Shown: positions 47,586 to 58,975, numbered from the stretch's first letter. The stretch: 64,000 nucleotides of DNA from Megalobrama amblycephala (GCF_018812025.1 NC_063061.1:34085640-34149639); one strand, 5' to 3'. Notes: generated by a model not told the origin, from the letters alone. A program made the numbers and translations.

Positions 47586-48045
47586 TAAAGGTGAAGTAAG
47601 CGATTTCTGAAAATCATTGTTGAACAATGTTGATATTTGAAATCAACCCAAACAAACACACCCCTCCCTTAATTGCTCATTAAAGTAAACATGAAATCAA
47701 AACTGACCCTGTTTACTTTCTTGAGACATTCCATGATTCATTAGTGCATCAGTGCCATCGAGAGAGGCTCTAGTCTTTGTAATCATTCATCAGTTGCTCC
47801 GCCTCTAAAATGACTTTCCTTTTCAATGACATCACGAATCCCTCTTACATTTTTTAAATTCTTTCCCTTCTAACCACTTTGCTTCATTCTGGTATGTAAC
47901 ACCCACTTTTCATGATGCACTCAGTTCCCAAAGGACAAAATGATTTCCCTTATACTTCCAATATAATTCCCATTCTTCAAAATTCCTTCCCAAATACTCA
48001 AACTTCTTTTTCTTCTCTGCATTTCTACTCTTCTCAAGCTTGCAT
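47586..48045. repeat. Fragments of two TTAA-type elements
   Basis: TTAAAGGTGAAGTAAGCG at about 47586 and TTAAAGTAAACATGAAATCA at about 47680 look like left ends of two non-autonomous cyprinid elements. Right ends were not found. Confidence 0.4.
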
Positions 48046-48110
48046 CCAAGTTGGATAATAAACCTGGAATTGTATATTATGAACATTGTTGGCCGTTTGA
48101 CAAATTGCTT

Positions 48111-48172
48111 TTGTTCCTCTTTTCTAAGTCTCTTTGGATAAAAGCATCTGCTAAATGCATAAATGTAAATAT
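48111..48172 (+). repeat. LINE/SINE 3' tail fragment of fish L2 type
   Basis: The stretch AAGTCTCTTTGGATAAAAGC followed by ATCTGCTAAATGCATAAATG is the conserved 3' tail shared by many fish L2-type LINEs and the SINEs they mobilise. Only the tail is recognisable. Confidence 0.65.
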
Positions 48173-48258
48173 TGTATCTCTATTGAACTCCAATAAGTCA
48201 TATTACGGAATTGAAACGGGTTGCAAATGGCATTTTCACATTGACTTTGTTGACTTAA

Positions 48259-49518
48259 AGGGTTAGTTCACCTAAAAATGAAAATAATGTCATTTATTAC
48301 TCACCCTCATGTCATTCTACACCCGTAAGACCTTCGTTCATCTTCAGAAGACAAATGAAGATATTGTTGATGAAATCCGATGGCTCAGTGAGGCCTCCAT
48401 CGAGAGCAAAACCATTGAAACTCTCAAGATCCATAAAGGTACTAAAAACATATTTAAAACAGTTCATATGAGATCAGTGGTTCTATCTTAATATTATATA
48501 ACGAAAAGAATACTTTTTGTGCTCCAAAATAATGACTTTTCAACAATATCTATATGGGCCGATTTCAAAACACTGCTTCAGAGCTTTACGAATCGAATCA
48601 GTGAATCGGAGCACCAAAGTCACATGATTTCAGCAGTTTAGCCATTTGATAGAAGATCCGAATCACTAATTCGAAACAAAAGAATCATAAAGCTCAGAAG
48701 CTTCATAAAGCAGTGTTTTGAAATCAGCCCATCACTAGATATTGTTGAAAAGTTATTTTGTATTTTTTGGCGCACAAAAATTATTCTTATCGTTTTATAA
48801 TATTAAGATTGAACCACTGAACTCACATGAACTGTTTCAAATATGTTTTTAGTAACTTTATGGACCTTGAGATTTTCAATGGCTTTGCTCTCAATGGAGG
48901 CCTCACTGAGCCATCGGATTTCATCAACAATATCTTAATTTGTGTTCTGAAGATGAATGAAGGTCTTACAGGTGTAGAACGACATGAGGGTGAGTAATAA
49001 ATGACATTATTTTCATTTTTGGGTGAACTAACCCTTTCATACCCATATAATGAAGTTTTTTCCCACTTTGGCTCCGCGAAGTTTCAGTGACGGGGGCATC
49101 ACTGCAGCGCACTGAAGGGAAGGAAAGAACAGAAGGGAAAAGAAGGGAGAGAGGTGCCCCATCCATCCATCTATCCATCCACTGAATTTTCCTGCAGGAC
49201 TTTATTAACGTATGGCTGCATGAGAGGCTTAGAGCTCTCGCGCTATTTTTTGGTGCACAAAAATTATTCTTATCGCTTTATAATATTAAGATTGAACCAC
49301 TGAACTCACATGAACTGTTTCAAATATGTTTTTAGTAACTTTATGGACCTTGAGATTTTCAATGGCTTTGCTCTCAATGGAGGCCTCACTGAGCCATCGG
49401 ATTTCATCAACAATATCTTAATTTGTGTTCTGAAGATGAATGAAGGTCTTACAGGTGTAGAACGACATGAGGGTGAGTAATAAATGACATTATTTTCATT
49501 TTTGGGTGAACTAACCCT
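48259..49518. mobile_element. TTAA fold-back element with a partial internal duplication
   Basis: The left end AGGGTTAGTTCACC follows TTAA at 48255-48258. Two right halves exist: 48761-49035, whose final TTAA is mutated to TTCA, and 49244-49518, which keeps TTAA at 49519-49522. They differ at about three positions in 275 bases. Between them lies a perfect copy of the gene's promoter/leader block (49049-49244). Without the extra segment the element would be an ordinary fold-back of about 780 bases. Confidence 0.85.
49049..49244 (+). repeat. Upstream copy of the promoter/5' leader block
   Basis: These 196 bases appear identical to 50508-50703, 1459 bases downstream, which is the segment just before the collagen-like first exon. 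It includes a GC-rich part (GGCTCCGCGAAGTTTCAG), a purine tract and a short CCATCCATCCATC run. Both junctions to the fold-back halves show only one to a few bases of shared sequence. It has no exon after it, so it is a duplicated regulatory/leader fragment or an assembly artefact. Confidence 0.9.
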
Positions 49519-49535
49519 TTAATACCCATATAACC

Positions 49536-50399
49536 TGGTTAGTATTTTTTGATAAACACAAGCCAAAGGAGAACTTCCACATGCAATTGAGTTTATTGTG
49601 ATACTGCAATTCTTTTATCAAATATACTTTTAAATCTATATTTATGCATTAAAAAAAATTGATGATTGATTGATTGATTGATTGATTGATTTGCAAGGGA
49701 ATTAACTGGCTTCATTTTGTTTTAAATGTAACCTGAACAGGAGTCCCTTCCCCTCCATACATTCGGACCCATGTCAAAAGGTCATCACCCTTGTGGCCTT
49801 GTGTGCACCAGCTGTTGCATACGTCAGGAGGTCCTGAATCGTTTCAGCCTTAAAATAGTATGCAAACTTTAATTTTAGGAACAACTCGGAATAACCCTTG
49901 GCTTCCATGCACAACGCTGTTCCTATGCTAGAATAGTTCACATGGAGAAGGTAAGACAAAGCAAGTTTATTTATATATTTTATACACAATGGTGATTAAA
50001 GGTGCTTTACATTGGTCCATTATAAGGATTAGTTGATTCTGATTGGTATCTAGTATTTAATGTACATTTGTTTATTTATTTGGTAAGCAGGCATGTTGTA
50101 AGCAGGATAATGTACAGTCAGATTGTCATTATTGGCAAAATTCATTTTAAATTACATATATAGCCTATATATATATATATTAAATGGTATATTAAATGAT
50201 GATACTAGACATCTTTCTTTCTACATTATTTATGATATTACCTTAACAAGGGCCATCAAATGTCCTTTAACTGGATGATTGACCTAAAAAAGTTTTCTGC
50301 TGCTACACCCATCAAATTGGATGAGTCAAAAAAATACTAAAAGACAGTCTGCAATGGACTAAAAACTCGCAGACAAAAAAGAGAGAGAGTAAATGAAGT
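49536..50399. other. Non-coding spacer upstream of the promoter
   Basis: AT-rich sequence with an (ATTG) run at about 49668-49690 and a short (TA) run near 50165-50180. No gene recognised; the minus-strand frame at 49774-49989 has no domain. Confidence 0.45.
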
Positions 50400-50805
50400 C
50401 CACACTGTAAACTTCCCGCCTACCCAAAGTACTAACCAATCAGAAACCGAGCATTTTTGGTACTGCTCTCCGATTGGCTGCTCGCCTCGTGACTGACAGT
50501 CTGTGTGAATGAAGTTTTTTCCCACTTTGGCTCCGCGAAGTTTCAGTGACGGGGGCATCACTGCAGCGCACTGAAGGGAAGGAAAGAACAGAAGGGAAAA
50601 GAAGGGAGAGAGGTGCCCCATCCATCCATCTATCCATCCACTGAATTTTCCTGCAGGACTTTATTAACGTATGGCTGCATGAGAGGCTTAGAGCTCTCGC
50701 GCTTTCTCTCTCCGGGACTGTTGGGTTACTGGTTCTGTCCTGATATCAAGCAGTTGTCATAATAATATAATCAAACTCTACGCGTCAGGACGGGCGCAGG
50801 TGGTC
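50400..50805 (+). promoter_or_regulatory. CpG-rich, TATA-less promoter and 5' leader of the collagen-like gene
   Basis: CpG density rises sharply here and stays high to about 51200, unlike the AT-rich surroundings. Two CCAAT-type boxes in opposite orientation, AACCAATCA (about 50434-50442) and CGATTGGCT (about 50471-50479), lie 30-40 bases apart, as at NF-Y-bound promoters. No TATA box was seen near a plausible start. The 196-bp segment 50508-50703 is the part duplicated upstream; a short upstream ATG lies near 50671. The transcription start cannot be fixed from sequence alone. Confidence 0.55.
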
Positions 50806-50908
50806 ATGGATACACCTATCAGATGGAAAGTAAAGCGGAGGTTTAAGGAGGTGCGGCTGTCGGTACTCCTAGTATTCCTGATGTTTGTCACCTCACGAGT
50901 CAGCGCAG
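50806..50908 (+). CDS. col5a1: Exon 1 (signal peptide) of a clade-B fibrillar collagen-like gene, probably collagen alpha-1(V)
   Basis: ATG at 50806 opens 34 codons plus one base, ending at CAG|GTAAGC, a strong phase-1 donor. The peptide starts MDTPIRWKVKRRF (basic n-region), has the hydrophobic core VLLVFLMFV and ends TSRVSA, a good signal-peptidase site, so the product should enter the secretory pathway. From memory, human COL5A1 and COL11A1 first exons also start with an acidic residue 2 and an Arg-Trp-Lys motif, and end just after the signal peptide with the donor splitting a G-starting codon. Those genes make minor fibrillar collagens that control fibril diameter. Asp at residue 2 favours col5a1; the following Lys-x-Lys-Arg would also suit col11a1. 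An upstream in-frame GTG at 50800 is not a credible start. Exon 2 (start of the N-terminal TSP-like domain) is not found in the remaining 13 kb, so intron 1 runs past the window. The exon call is firm; paralogue identity is moderate. Confidence 0.6.
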
Positions 50909-51200
50909 GTAAGCGGCGAATCAGCTGTTCCCAAACTGTTACTTTGTGCCGCGGGCCGCGCTCACCCGGGGCTGCGGTTCTTTGCGCGAGCGCATTCCAC
51001 GGTCAGTCCGCCGCTCCGGGACTGGAATGACCGGAGGAGGGAATGGGGGGCCCTAGAGTGGGATTTTCGCGTCCGAAGTTCAGTGGCCGTGACTTTTGTT
51101 TTGCACTTTTTTCCGTCAGGGAAGCATTCGAGCAGCAACGAATAACGGACTCAGAAGTTTTCCCGTGCAAGGAAACAGCTGCACGAGGAAATCGTGATGC
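50909..51200 (+). promoter_or_regulatory. CpG-rich start of intron 1
   Basis: The CpG island continues past the splice donor with segments such as GCCGCGGGCCGCGCTCACCC, then fades by about 51200. Frames through this area on both strands are by-products of GC content. Intronic regulatory sites are possible but none is specifically identified. Confidence 0.5.
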
Positions 51201-51877
51201 ACCATCTATTGTACCATCAAACCCGTTTAAGCTGCTCCCCGTTGGTGCAACACTCAACTGTTCTTATGCAAATGAGCAAATAAAGACCTCATAGTAGAAA
51301 TCTGGATTCCAGGATTCCATGTGTGAAAAAGCAGTGGTTCTTTTCGGCTCTTTTTGCATTTCGCATGATAGATTCTTCACTTCAGAATATTGGTTTCTGG
51401 CATCTTCAAAGCAGCATAGATGGCATAGTCTTAAAGAACTAGAGAATAGAAAGTCGTTGGTGGAACTTGCAAATGTTCTCCTACATTCTTAACAATAAAC
51501 ATTCAAGTAGGAATCAATGTTACAGGAGAACCTTCTCAAGTTTTGCTTTTGAAAACCATTGATGCTTTACCAGAACCAATACGCTGACCTGAAGAACCTA
51601 AACCCTATACAGTGTTTTAAAATCTCAAGGACTTCAAAGAACCATTGAAGAAGGTTTATCTTTAGGGGTGTACGACATCAGGACCCCGTTTCATTTCAGA
51701 CTATATGAAACGCTTTCAACGCAAACAATAAACAATACAACCTAGACTGGGATTTGTAGACTTTTTGGAAGATGTTTCAGATGCTTTTTAGGGGATCTGG
51801 CAGAAAGTAGTTTTCCTCCAGCAGGCGCGCTGACTGCAGAACGTAATTGGAAAAATATGCAGGATGAGAAACACACC

Positions 51878-51880
<3 letters not shown>

Positions 51881-51912
<32 letters not shown>
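51881..51912. repeat. (AG)n microsatellite
   Basis: About 16 AG units. Confidence 0.97.
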
Positions 51913-51915
<3 letters not shown>

Positions 51916-52478
51916 CAGAGAGTTTAAGTTTTTCCATAGGCTCATAAAAACGAACCCATCACTCTGGCTCTCCTTTTGTTTGGCGAAAGACGGATAAAAA
52001 ATAATATATAAATGTAAATAAATGCACGTTAGTCTCAGCGAAGAGGTCTGTAATGAAGAACATCAGTGGGTCAGGGTGGAGTCGCCGCGTGTCTTCTCTA
52101 GTAGATCAGAGATGCTCGAGGTGAAGCTCGCAATTATCTCGTAAACCACTTATAGAAGGAATTACCCGGCAGTTATTTTAGAGATATTTATAAGCAACGT
52201 TTATGCTTTCATCAAGTCACATGCATTTTGAAATGGCATTTGTTAAAAGTCAAGAGTTTATTTGCTGTTTAATCAATATCCCCCTTTGCAGTTGTTTGAC
52301 ATCTGGTTTTAGTGTTCCGTCATTATCTGTATATCACACTCGGATTTGATAGTGTGGACTTTATTAGTTGTGAACTTAAGTCTGTGGTTTGTACAGTAAT
52401 GACGGAGCCAAAGCAGACAGGATATGATCTCTCATTCTCATCCTTCAGGTTTCTCCAGCCTGTCCCAGGGAGTACCCC

Positions 52479-52480
<2 letters not shown>

Positions 52481-52511
<31 letters not shown>

Positions 52512-52512
52512 T
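52481..52512. repeat. (TC)n microsatellite
   Basis: Interrupted TC run of about 15 units, followed by a purine-rich stretch. Confidence 0.95.
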
Positions 52513-52734
52513 TCTCCAGGCTGGAGGGAGGGCGAGAAGGAGGGGGAGGGATTGAGGGAAGGGGGGTTGGAAATTCTGCTCTGCATGTGTGATTAGATTC
52601 GTGTCTGGTCATGGCCACTTGGCTGCTCAATATAGTGTTGGAATTATTGAGCTGTTTTAATTATAACAAGAACATTTTGGTCAAAGAACATGAACTTTGG
52701 TCAAGAACATGTGTACTTAAAGCAATGATATATA

Positions 52735-53490
52735 CACTCTTAAAATCAAGATTCCAATCAGAACCTCAAACAGTTTCATAATCTGATTTTTAACATCCAC
52801 AAAAAACTTTTTATTCTCCAGTTCTTTTGAAAACCATCATGTACCGGTGCTTTAAAGAACCCATAATGCAAAACACTAATCTGAAGAACCTATAATGAAA
52901 CATCAGGAGCGTTTTTAATCTTCAAAGAACCATATAGCAACTCAAGAACCTTATCAAGGTTTCCACGGTCATGGAAAACCTGAGGAACCTCCAAAATAGT
53001 GCATATTTTTCTTTTTTTTTTTCTTTTTTTTAGCTCTTTCTTAGAAATTTCTCTTTGTAAATGTAATATAATCATGAACGGCTGGAAAAATTGTGTAAAT
53101 ATATTGGTCATAAGGTGTGAAAACCACAGTCAGAAGTGGTTCTTGTTAAAAAAGCGTTCTTTGTTGTGCTTGAGAACCAATTATTTCCATTTTTAAAGGG
53201 ATAGTTCATCCAAAAATGAAAATTCTGTCATCATTTAGTCACCCTCAAGTGGTTCCAAACCTTTATACATTTCTTTATTTGGAAGATCTCATCCCACATT
53301 GACTACCATAGTAGCAAAAAATACTATGGTAGTCAATGGGGGTCGAGACCTGCTTGGTTACAAACATTCTTCCAAATATCTTCTTTTGTGTTCAGCAGAA
53401 CAAAGAAATATATACAGGTTTGGAACAACTTGAGGGTGAGTAAATGATGACAGAATTTTCATTTTTGGGCAAACTATCCCTTTAAGAGTG
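52735..53490. mobile_element. MITE of the CACTCTTAAAA family, TA target, with nested TTAA element
   Basis: Ends CACTCTTAAAA and TTTTTAAGAGTG (the latter split by the insertion) with TA on both sides (52733-52734 and 53491-53492). Internal AAAGAACC motifs mark the family. A second element (53197-53481) has inserted at the TTAA inside its right terminal repeat. Confidence 0.75.
53197..53481. mobile_element. TTAA fold-back MITE nested in the terminal repeat of another MITE
   Basis: TTAA flanks at 53193-53196 and 53482-53485. The ends AGGGATAGTTCATCC and GGGCAAACTATCCCT are inverted, and the arms (about 90 bases or more) include GTCACCCTCAAGTGGTTCC and its near complement. It is a short member of the same family as 34130-34889. 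Confidence 0.9.
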
Positions 53491-53492
53491 TA

Positions 53493-54639
53493 TCCTAAGT
53501 GTTGAGCAGTGAACACTTATCAGCTTAATCACTTTAGTTTGCATGAGTCAAGGAGGAATTCATTAGAGTGATTCATTGACTTGACATCTGTCACAGAGCA
53601 TCTGCTAGAATGATGCTCATTAGAGTCAAATTGGATTGAAATTTATGAGTTATTTGGTTTCATTCGCGATCTAGAATGCTTTGGGCTCTGTTCTGAATAC
53701 AGCCACGATCCCTATGTAGTGTATAGCCTTTTTTTTTTTTTCCAGCGTACACGTGTAGCTGGGTAATGCAGAAAAGATGGTGGATTTGATCTGGAGCCAG
53801 ACTCCCAAGTTTTCAAGGATGCACTTCATCGAGCTGCGAAGCTGAGTCAGTTGGCAACACTCACTGCTTTCACGACACGTGGTCTGACGGGTGATGTCAT
53901 GCAGTGGGCGGGGCTAATCAAATATGATCTGCTGGTAGAGAATGACGTGCTGTCGTAGCAAAGTTTATGGTGGGACTAGCAGTGCATTGTGGGATACAAG
54001 GGAGCTTATACGTCAAAGTAGACAGGAGCTTGTAAAGGCAAAAATGGCCAACGGTGATGCTGCCGCACTTCCTGTGCAGGGCTATTCTGCTTTATTACTC
54101 ACACAAGTGCTGTTTTATGAGATTTTTACGAACACTCTCGGCAGACCTGCATCACTCATTCTGCCTGTTGGGTGTGCTTCACTTTTGAGAGTAAACGAAT
54201 GCCTTTTAACAAATGGCGTGTCGTAACGATTGTTTATTGCCCACGTGTGTTGTTTCTGGTTTTGGTTACTCTTGTTGTTGTGTTCTGGAGACCCTTAAAG
54301 CCTTCAGAGGAGAAATTTAGTAACGTTTGGAGCCAAAATTTCACACCCTTGGAGCCTTTCAAAAATGTTTCTAGTGTAATGAAAACAAGATGTCCATTTC
54401 AGCTGTTCCGACTCTTCATTTAGCGATTGATTTAGTAAGAATCATAGAGGAATATTAACGTTGTGAAGAAATCAAATTCGTGTTGCCTTTGGCTCTGTTG
54501 GGCCCATTAACAGAACAAGCGGTGTCTTCCTCTGGCTATTAAAAGCTACCAGTCCAGTTCCAAGAGGAAAAGGATAAAGGGTTTCCCTCCTAATCAAACT
54601 CCCAGAATTCCTTTTTGCATACTAGCTATCCTGTACAAT
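53493..54639. other. Intron 1, possible repeat remnants
   Basis: A T run lies at about 53730-53742. Sequence from about 53690 to 54010 (GCAGTGCATTGTGGGATACA and similar) looks like an interspersed cyprinid repeat. The frame at 53942-54226 has no splice context or known domain. Confidence 0.4.
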
Positions 54640-55620
54640 ATGCACGATTAGAATTAGTATATCCCAAATCATGGTATGTTGAAAATGTAATGTTAAAGGT
54701 GCCTGGATGAATGGCATGCTGTTTAAGATGGATTTTCTAAATAAATATGCAAGATTAAGAGTAAACATCCTAAATCATAGTATGCAGGAAATAGTCAATA
54801 TGTCAATAGTGACTGGATGTCATAGTGTGCATCTGTTGACATACTATCTATCTTATATGGCCTGCAATATTAGGAGAATGAATGGTGTAGTATTTACAGT
54901 GGATTTTTGAAGTATGCATCTTTGTGCATACTAAACATCATACATAGTATGCAAGATATAGATTAGTGTGTGGTTTTTACATACTTTCAATCTTGAATAG
55001 TGTTCAAGATTAGGATTAGCACATGCTGTAATTAGTATATCAAAAGTGACTGGATGGCATAGTACTGACAATGGAGTTTTGAAGTATGCATCTGTTCACG
55101 TGCTATTGTCAAGACTAGTGCATCTCAAACTATAATATGTTCAGGGGCGAATGTATGGTATACTATTTACAATGGGTTTTTGAAGTATTCTTCTGTTTTA
55201 ATTGATCTTATATAGTATACAAGATAAAGTTAGCCTGTCCCAAATCATAGACAAATGTGTCCAGATAGCATACTACACCTGATGGTATTACATAGTATTC
55301 AAGATTAGGATTTGTGCATTCCAAGTCATATAAAAAAGTAATTGTACTTTATGCTGAAAATAGTATGTCACGTACTCAGATGACATACTACATCCAGTTT
55401 AAAGCATGTGTATGCTTTTTGGGCTAATGTTTGATTTGTATCAATCCATAATTTTAGTATGTTTGTCTGCAATGCTGGCTTGCTACATACTTAAAAGCAC
55501 AAACTTTTTCATTACGAGCACAGTGTGTACTTTTCAAAGTTAGTAGAAGTCTGCAAATTAATAGTAGAAGTATGCGAATAGATGGTAGTTCAGTAGTTAC
55601 CGTGTCAGCAGTTATGATAT
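54640..55620. repeat. Degenerate tandem field, units about 100-130 bp
   Basis: Recurring motifs in fixed order mark the units: AAATCATAGTATG, then AGTGACTGGATGGCATAGTA, then TTTGAAGTATGCATCTG, then a CATACTAT..TATAGTATGCAAGATTAG-like segment. At least seven decayed units are visible. This is a familiar type of cyprinid minisatellite. Confidence 0.7.
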
Positions 55621-56771
55621 TGTGTGTATTACGTAAGACCAGACCAGCCCTTGGCCCTGTACTTGCCTTCAGTGTGTAGGAGGTCCAGCTTGGGATCACA
55701 GGACAGAAATGTTGTGTTTTGTACTGTATTAGACAGTGCTGTTTTTGAGGCCAAGCGAAGAAGTAACGTTTTTTTCCCTCTTGGTTTGTGTGGTTTGGGC
55801 TTTATAGCGTGTGTTTTAGAGTTGCATTGTTTTATGATTGAAAGTGTTTCAAGTCTCCCTTCAATCTAAAGCCACATTTGGGAGGGTGATAGTTGGTGAA
55901 ACCTTCAAGGTCTCAGTTCACACACTATAAAAAACAGATATTGCCTCTTTCAGACATCAGGACTAAACCCTGACCCACATGTCTGTTGAGTTCAAACACA
56001 TAAAGTTCAGTGGAGTTGCTTCATTACTGCAGATAGTTTCTCATGGATCATTATTTTGAACTAGTGTTTTATCAGACATACTGAAGATGAGATAGCAAAT
56101 GGGATTTTTTAAAAATAAAAGTAATTTACAGGAAAGATTTAATGTAAATATACATAGAACAGATTACTTTTTTCAATTGATTTCACAAAGTTTTTCTTTG
56201 TAATCAATGCAATATTTGAAACAACTTATTAACAATAATGATTAACGGCAGTATTTAACAAAATGTTTATTTCAGTGAGAATCAGTGAATCGTTTTCTGA
56301 ACCAGTTCATTGAATCAAATGGTATGAATTGCTAAAACGAATCTTCTAGTGAGAAGGGAGGTTGAGAGGTGTTCAGGTCTGTGCGTGTTTCAGAGAGAAA
56401 ATACCAGAGTAAGAAAGGGGAAAGTGAAAAAGCAAGTGATTGAGGGGAGAAAGGAAAGTGAGTTATAGTAGTTAATGACAGCAGACCTACAGGAGATGAG
56501 GTCACTGGGTCAGGGGTTAAAGGTGGCATACTGTGGGTGGTGATCTTCAGATTATGACCACCCCAGAGGTTTACAGTGCCCCACCCCGAGACATAACGTC
56601 TGGAAAACACATCACTTTGAGTGGAGGGAGAAAGTTGGGATACATTTCAAACAGTTTTGACGTGAAAACTGACTTAAAAACTGTTTGGCAGTTTTATACT
56701 TAAAATGTGTCATAGTTGGTGACTTGTTAATGTGCTTGTTAAATGAAGCCTAACTATTATTTTTGCTCATA
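55621..56771. other. Intron 1, nothing recognised
   Basis: No exon or complete repeat was seen. The frames at 55624-55869 and 56332-56610 have no recognisable domain. Confidence 0.45.
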
Positions 56772-56850
56772 CACTACCGTTCAAACATTTGGGGTTGAAA
56801 TGAATTTTTCATGTTTTTGAAAGAAGTATCTTATGATTTGTTTGAAGTAC
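56772..56850. mobile_element. Left-end fragment of the CACTACCGTTCAAAAG MITE family
   Basis: CACTACCGTTCAAACATTTG follows a TA and is the typical left terminus; the match fades within about 80 bases. Confidence 0.55.
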
Positions 56851-56899
56851 CATATCTATAGACCAGAATATCATATAGACTTGTGAGTGGGCTCTTTTA

Positions 56900-58580
56900 A
56901 CTTGGCAACAACCTAGAAACCACCCAGCACACCCTAGAAACCACATGGCAACATGCTAAATCAGCTCAGAACACCTTAACAAGTGCATAGCAACTCCCTA
57001 GCAACCACATAGAACACCCTAGAAATCCCATAGCAACATTCTAAAACCTCTCAGAACACCTCAGAAACTGTAAAGCAACTCTCTAGCAACCACATAGAAG
57101 ATCCTAGAATCCACATAGCAACGTTCTGAAACCTCTCAGAACACCTTTGCAACTGCAGAGTGACCCCATAGCAACCACACAGAACACCCTAGAAACCCCA
57201 TAGCAACATTCTCACTGTATAGAAACTCCCTAACAAACACATAGATCACCATAGAATCCCCATAGCAACATTCTGAAACCTCTCAGAGCATCTTTGCAAC
57301 TGCATAGTGACTCCATAGCAAGTTGCATTCTAAACCTTTCAGAACACTTCAGCAAATGTATATTAACTCTGTAGCAACCACATAGAACACCTTAGAAAGC
57401 ACACATCAATGTTCTGAAACCTCTCAGAACACCTTGACAACTGCATAGCAACTCCCTAGCAACCACATAAAAGACCCTAGAAACCTCAGAGGAACATTCT
57501 AAACCTCTCAGAACACATCAGTATAACTGCATATTAACTCTCTAGCAAGCAACCACATAGAACACCCTAGAACCCCATAGCAACGTCATACAACCTCTCA
57601 GAACACCTCAGCAGCTGCATAGCAACTCCCTAACAACCACATAGAACACCTTAGAAATCCCATAGCAACATTCCAAAACCTCTCAGAACACCTCAGCAAC
57701 TGTATAGCAACTCTCTAGCAACCACACAGAAGACCCTAGAAACCCCATAGCAACATTCTAAAACCTCTCAGAACACCTCAGCAACTGCATATTAACTCTC
57801 TAACAATCACATAGAACACTTTAGAAACCCCATAGCAATGTTCTGAAACCTCTTAGAACACCTCAGCAACTGCATAGCAACTCCCTAACAACCACATAGC
57901 ACACCATAGAAACCCCATAGCAACATTCTAAAACCTCTCAGAACACCTCAGCAACTGCATATTAACTCTCTAACAATCACATAGAACACTTTAGAAACCC
58001 CATAGCAATGTTCTGAAACCTCTTAGAACACCTCAGCAACTGCATAGCAACTCCCTAACAACCACATAGCACACCATAGAAACCCCATAGCAACATTCTA
58101 AAACCTCTCGGGCATCTTTGCAACTGCAGAGTGACTCCATAGCAACCACATATAACACCCTAGAAACCCCATAGCAACATTCTCACTGCATAGCAACTCC
58201 CTAACAACCAAATAGAACACAATAGAAACCCCATAGCAACATTCTAAAACCTCTCAGAGCATCTTTGCAACTGCAGAGTGACTCCATAGCAACCACATAT
58301 AACACCCTAGAAACCCCATAGCAACATTCTCACTGCATAGCAACTCCCTAACGACCAAATAGAACACAATAGAAACCCCATAGCAACATTCTAAAACCTC
58401 TCAGAGCATCTTTGCAACTGCAGAGTGACTCCATAGCAACCACATAGAACACCCTAGAAACCTCATAGCAACATTCTCACTGCATAGCAACTCCCTAGCT
58501 ACCACATAGAACAGCCTAGAAATCCCATAGCAACATTCTTAAACCTCTCAGAACAACTTAGCAACTTTATAGCACTGCAG
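56900..58580. repeat. Tandem array of 85-bp units with two higher-order forms
   Basis: The basic unit runs AACCACATAGAACACCCTAG, AAACCCCATAGCAACATTCT, AAAACCTCTCAGAACACCTC, AGCAACTGCATAGCAACTCC. About 20 units are present. Between about 57781 and 58110 a two-unit block repeats at a spacing of exactly 170. Between about 58113 and 58550 a different, shortened composite repeats at 147 (CATCTTTGCAACTGCAGAGT at 58113, 58260 and 58407). Confidence 0.92.
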
Positions 58581-58589
58581 TGGAGAGTT

Positions 58590-58930
58590 CTGCATGGGCT
58601 TCTGTGCACATTTTCTTCAGAAAGTGAATCTAGTTGTATCAGTATTGTGGGGGGTGGACGGGGTTTTAGTCTTTCGGATTACACCTGGTCTTGATACAGC
58701 CTGCCACCCCTGCTGCTCACACACACACACACACACACACACATTGTTGTCTGCCATGCATGCGTGTGTGTGTTTAGATCTCTGGTTCCCAGAGTTTGAA
58801 AGTTGAAGTTTTCGAGTATTGTATTTCTGTCTGCTCTGTTCTGTATGAATGGACTCTTTCACAGAGCTTTTAAACGGACTCCATGTTTGGGCTTTGCTGA
58901 GGCTTTGTTGTGATTAATTGGAGGGGGGGT

Positions 58931-58975
<45 letters not shown>

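Larger units (their letters stand above)
51201..52734. other. Intron 1, mostly featureless
   Basis: The stretch contains a decayed AAGAACCTT-type MITE at about 51482-51672, an (AG) microsatellite at 51881-51912 and a (TC) tract at about 52481-52512. No second exon with a collagen N-terminal domain was found. Confidence 0.5.

Noticed and set aside
50800..51030. Reading through the GTAAGC donor to give a 76-residue protein starting at GTG 50800
   Set aside because: The ATG at 50806 is the plausible start, and the strong donor right after the signal peptide fits splicing better than an unspliced short protein.
53942..54226. 94-codon frame containing MANGDAAALPVQG
   Set aside because: Lies in what looks like an interspersed repeat; no splice signals or family resemblance.
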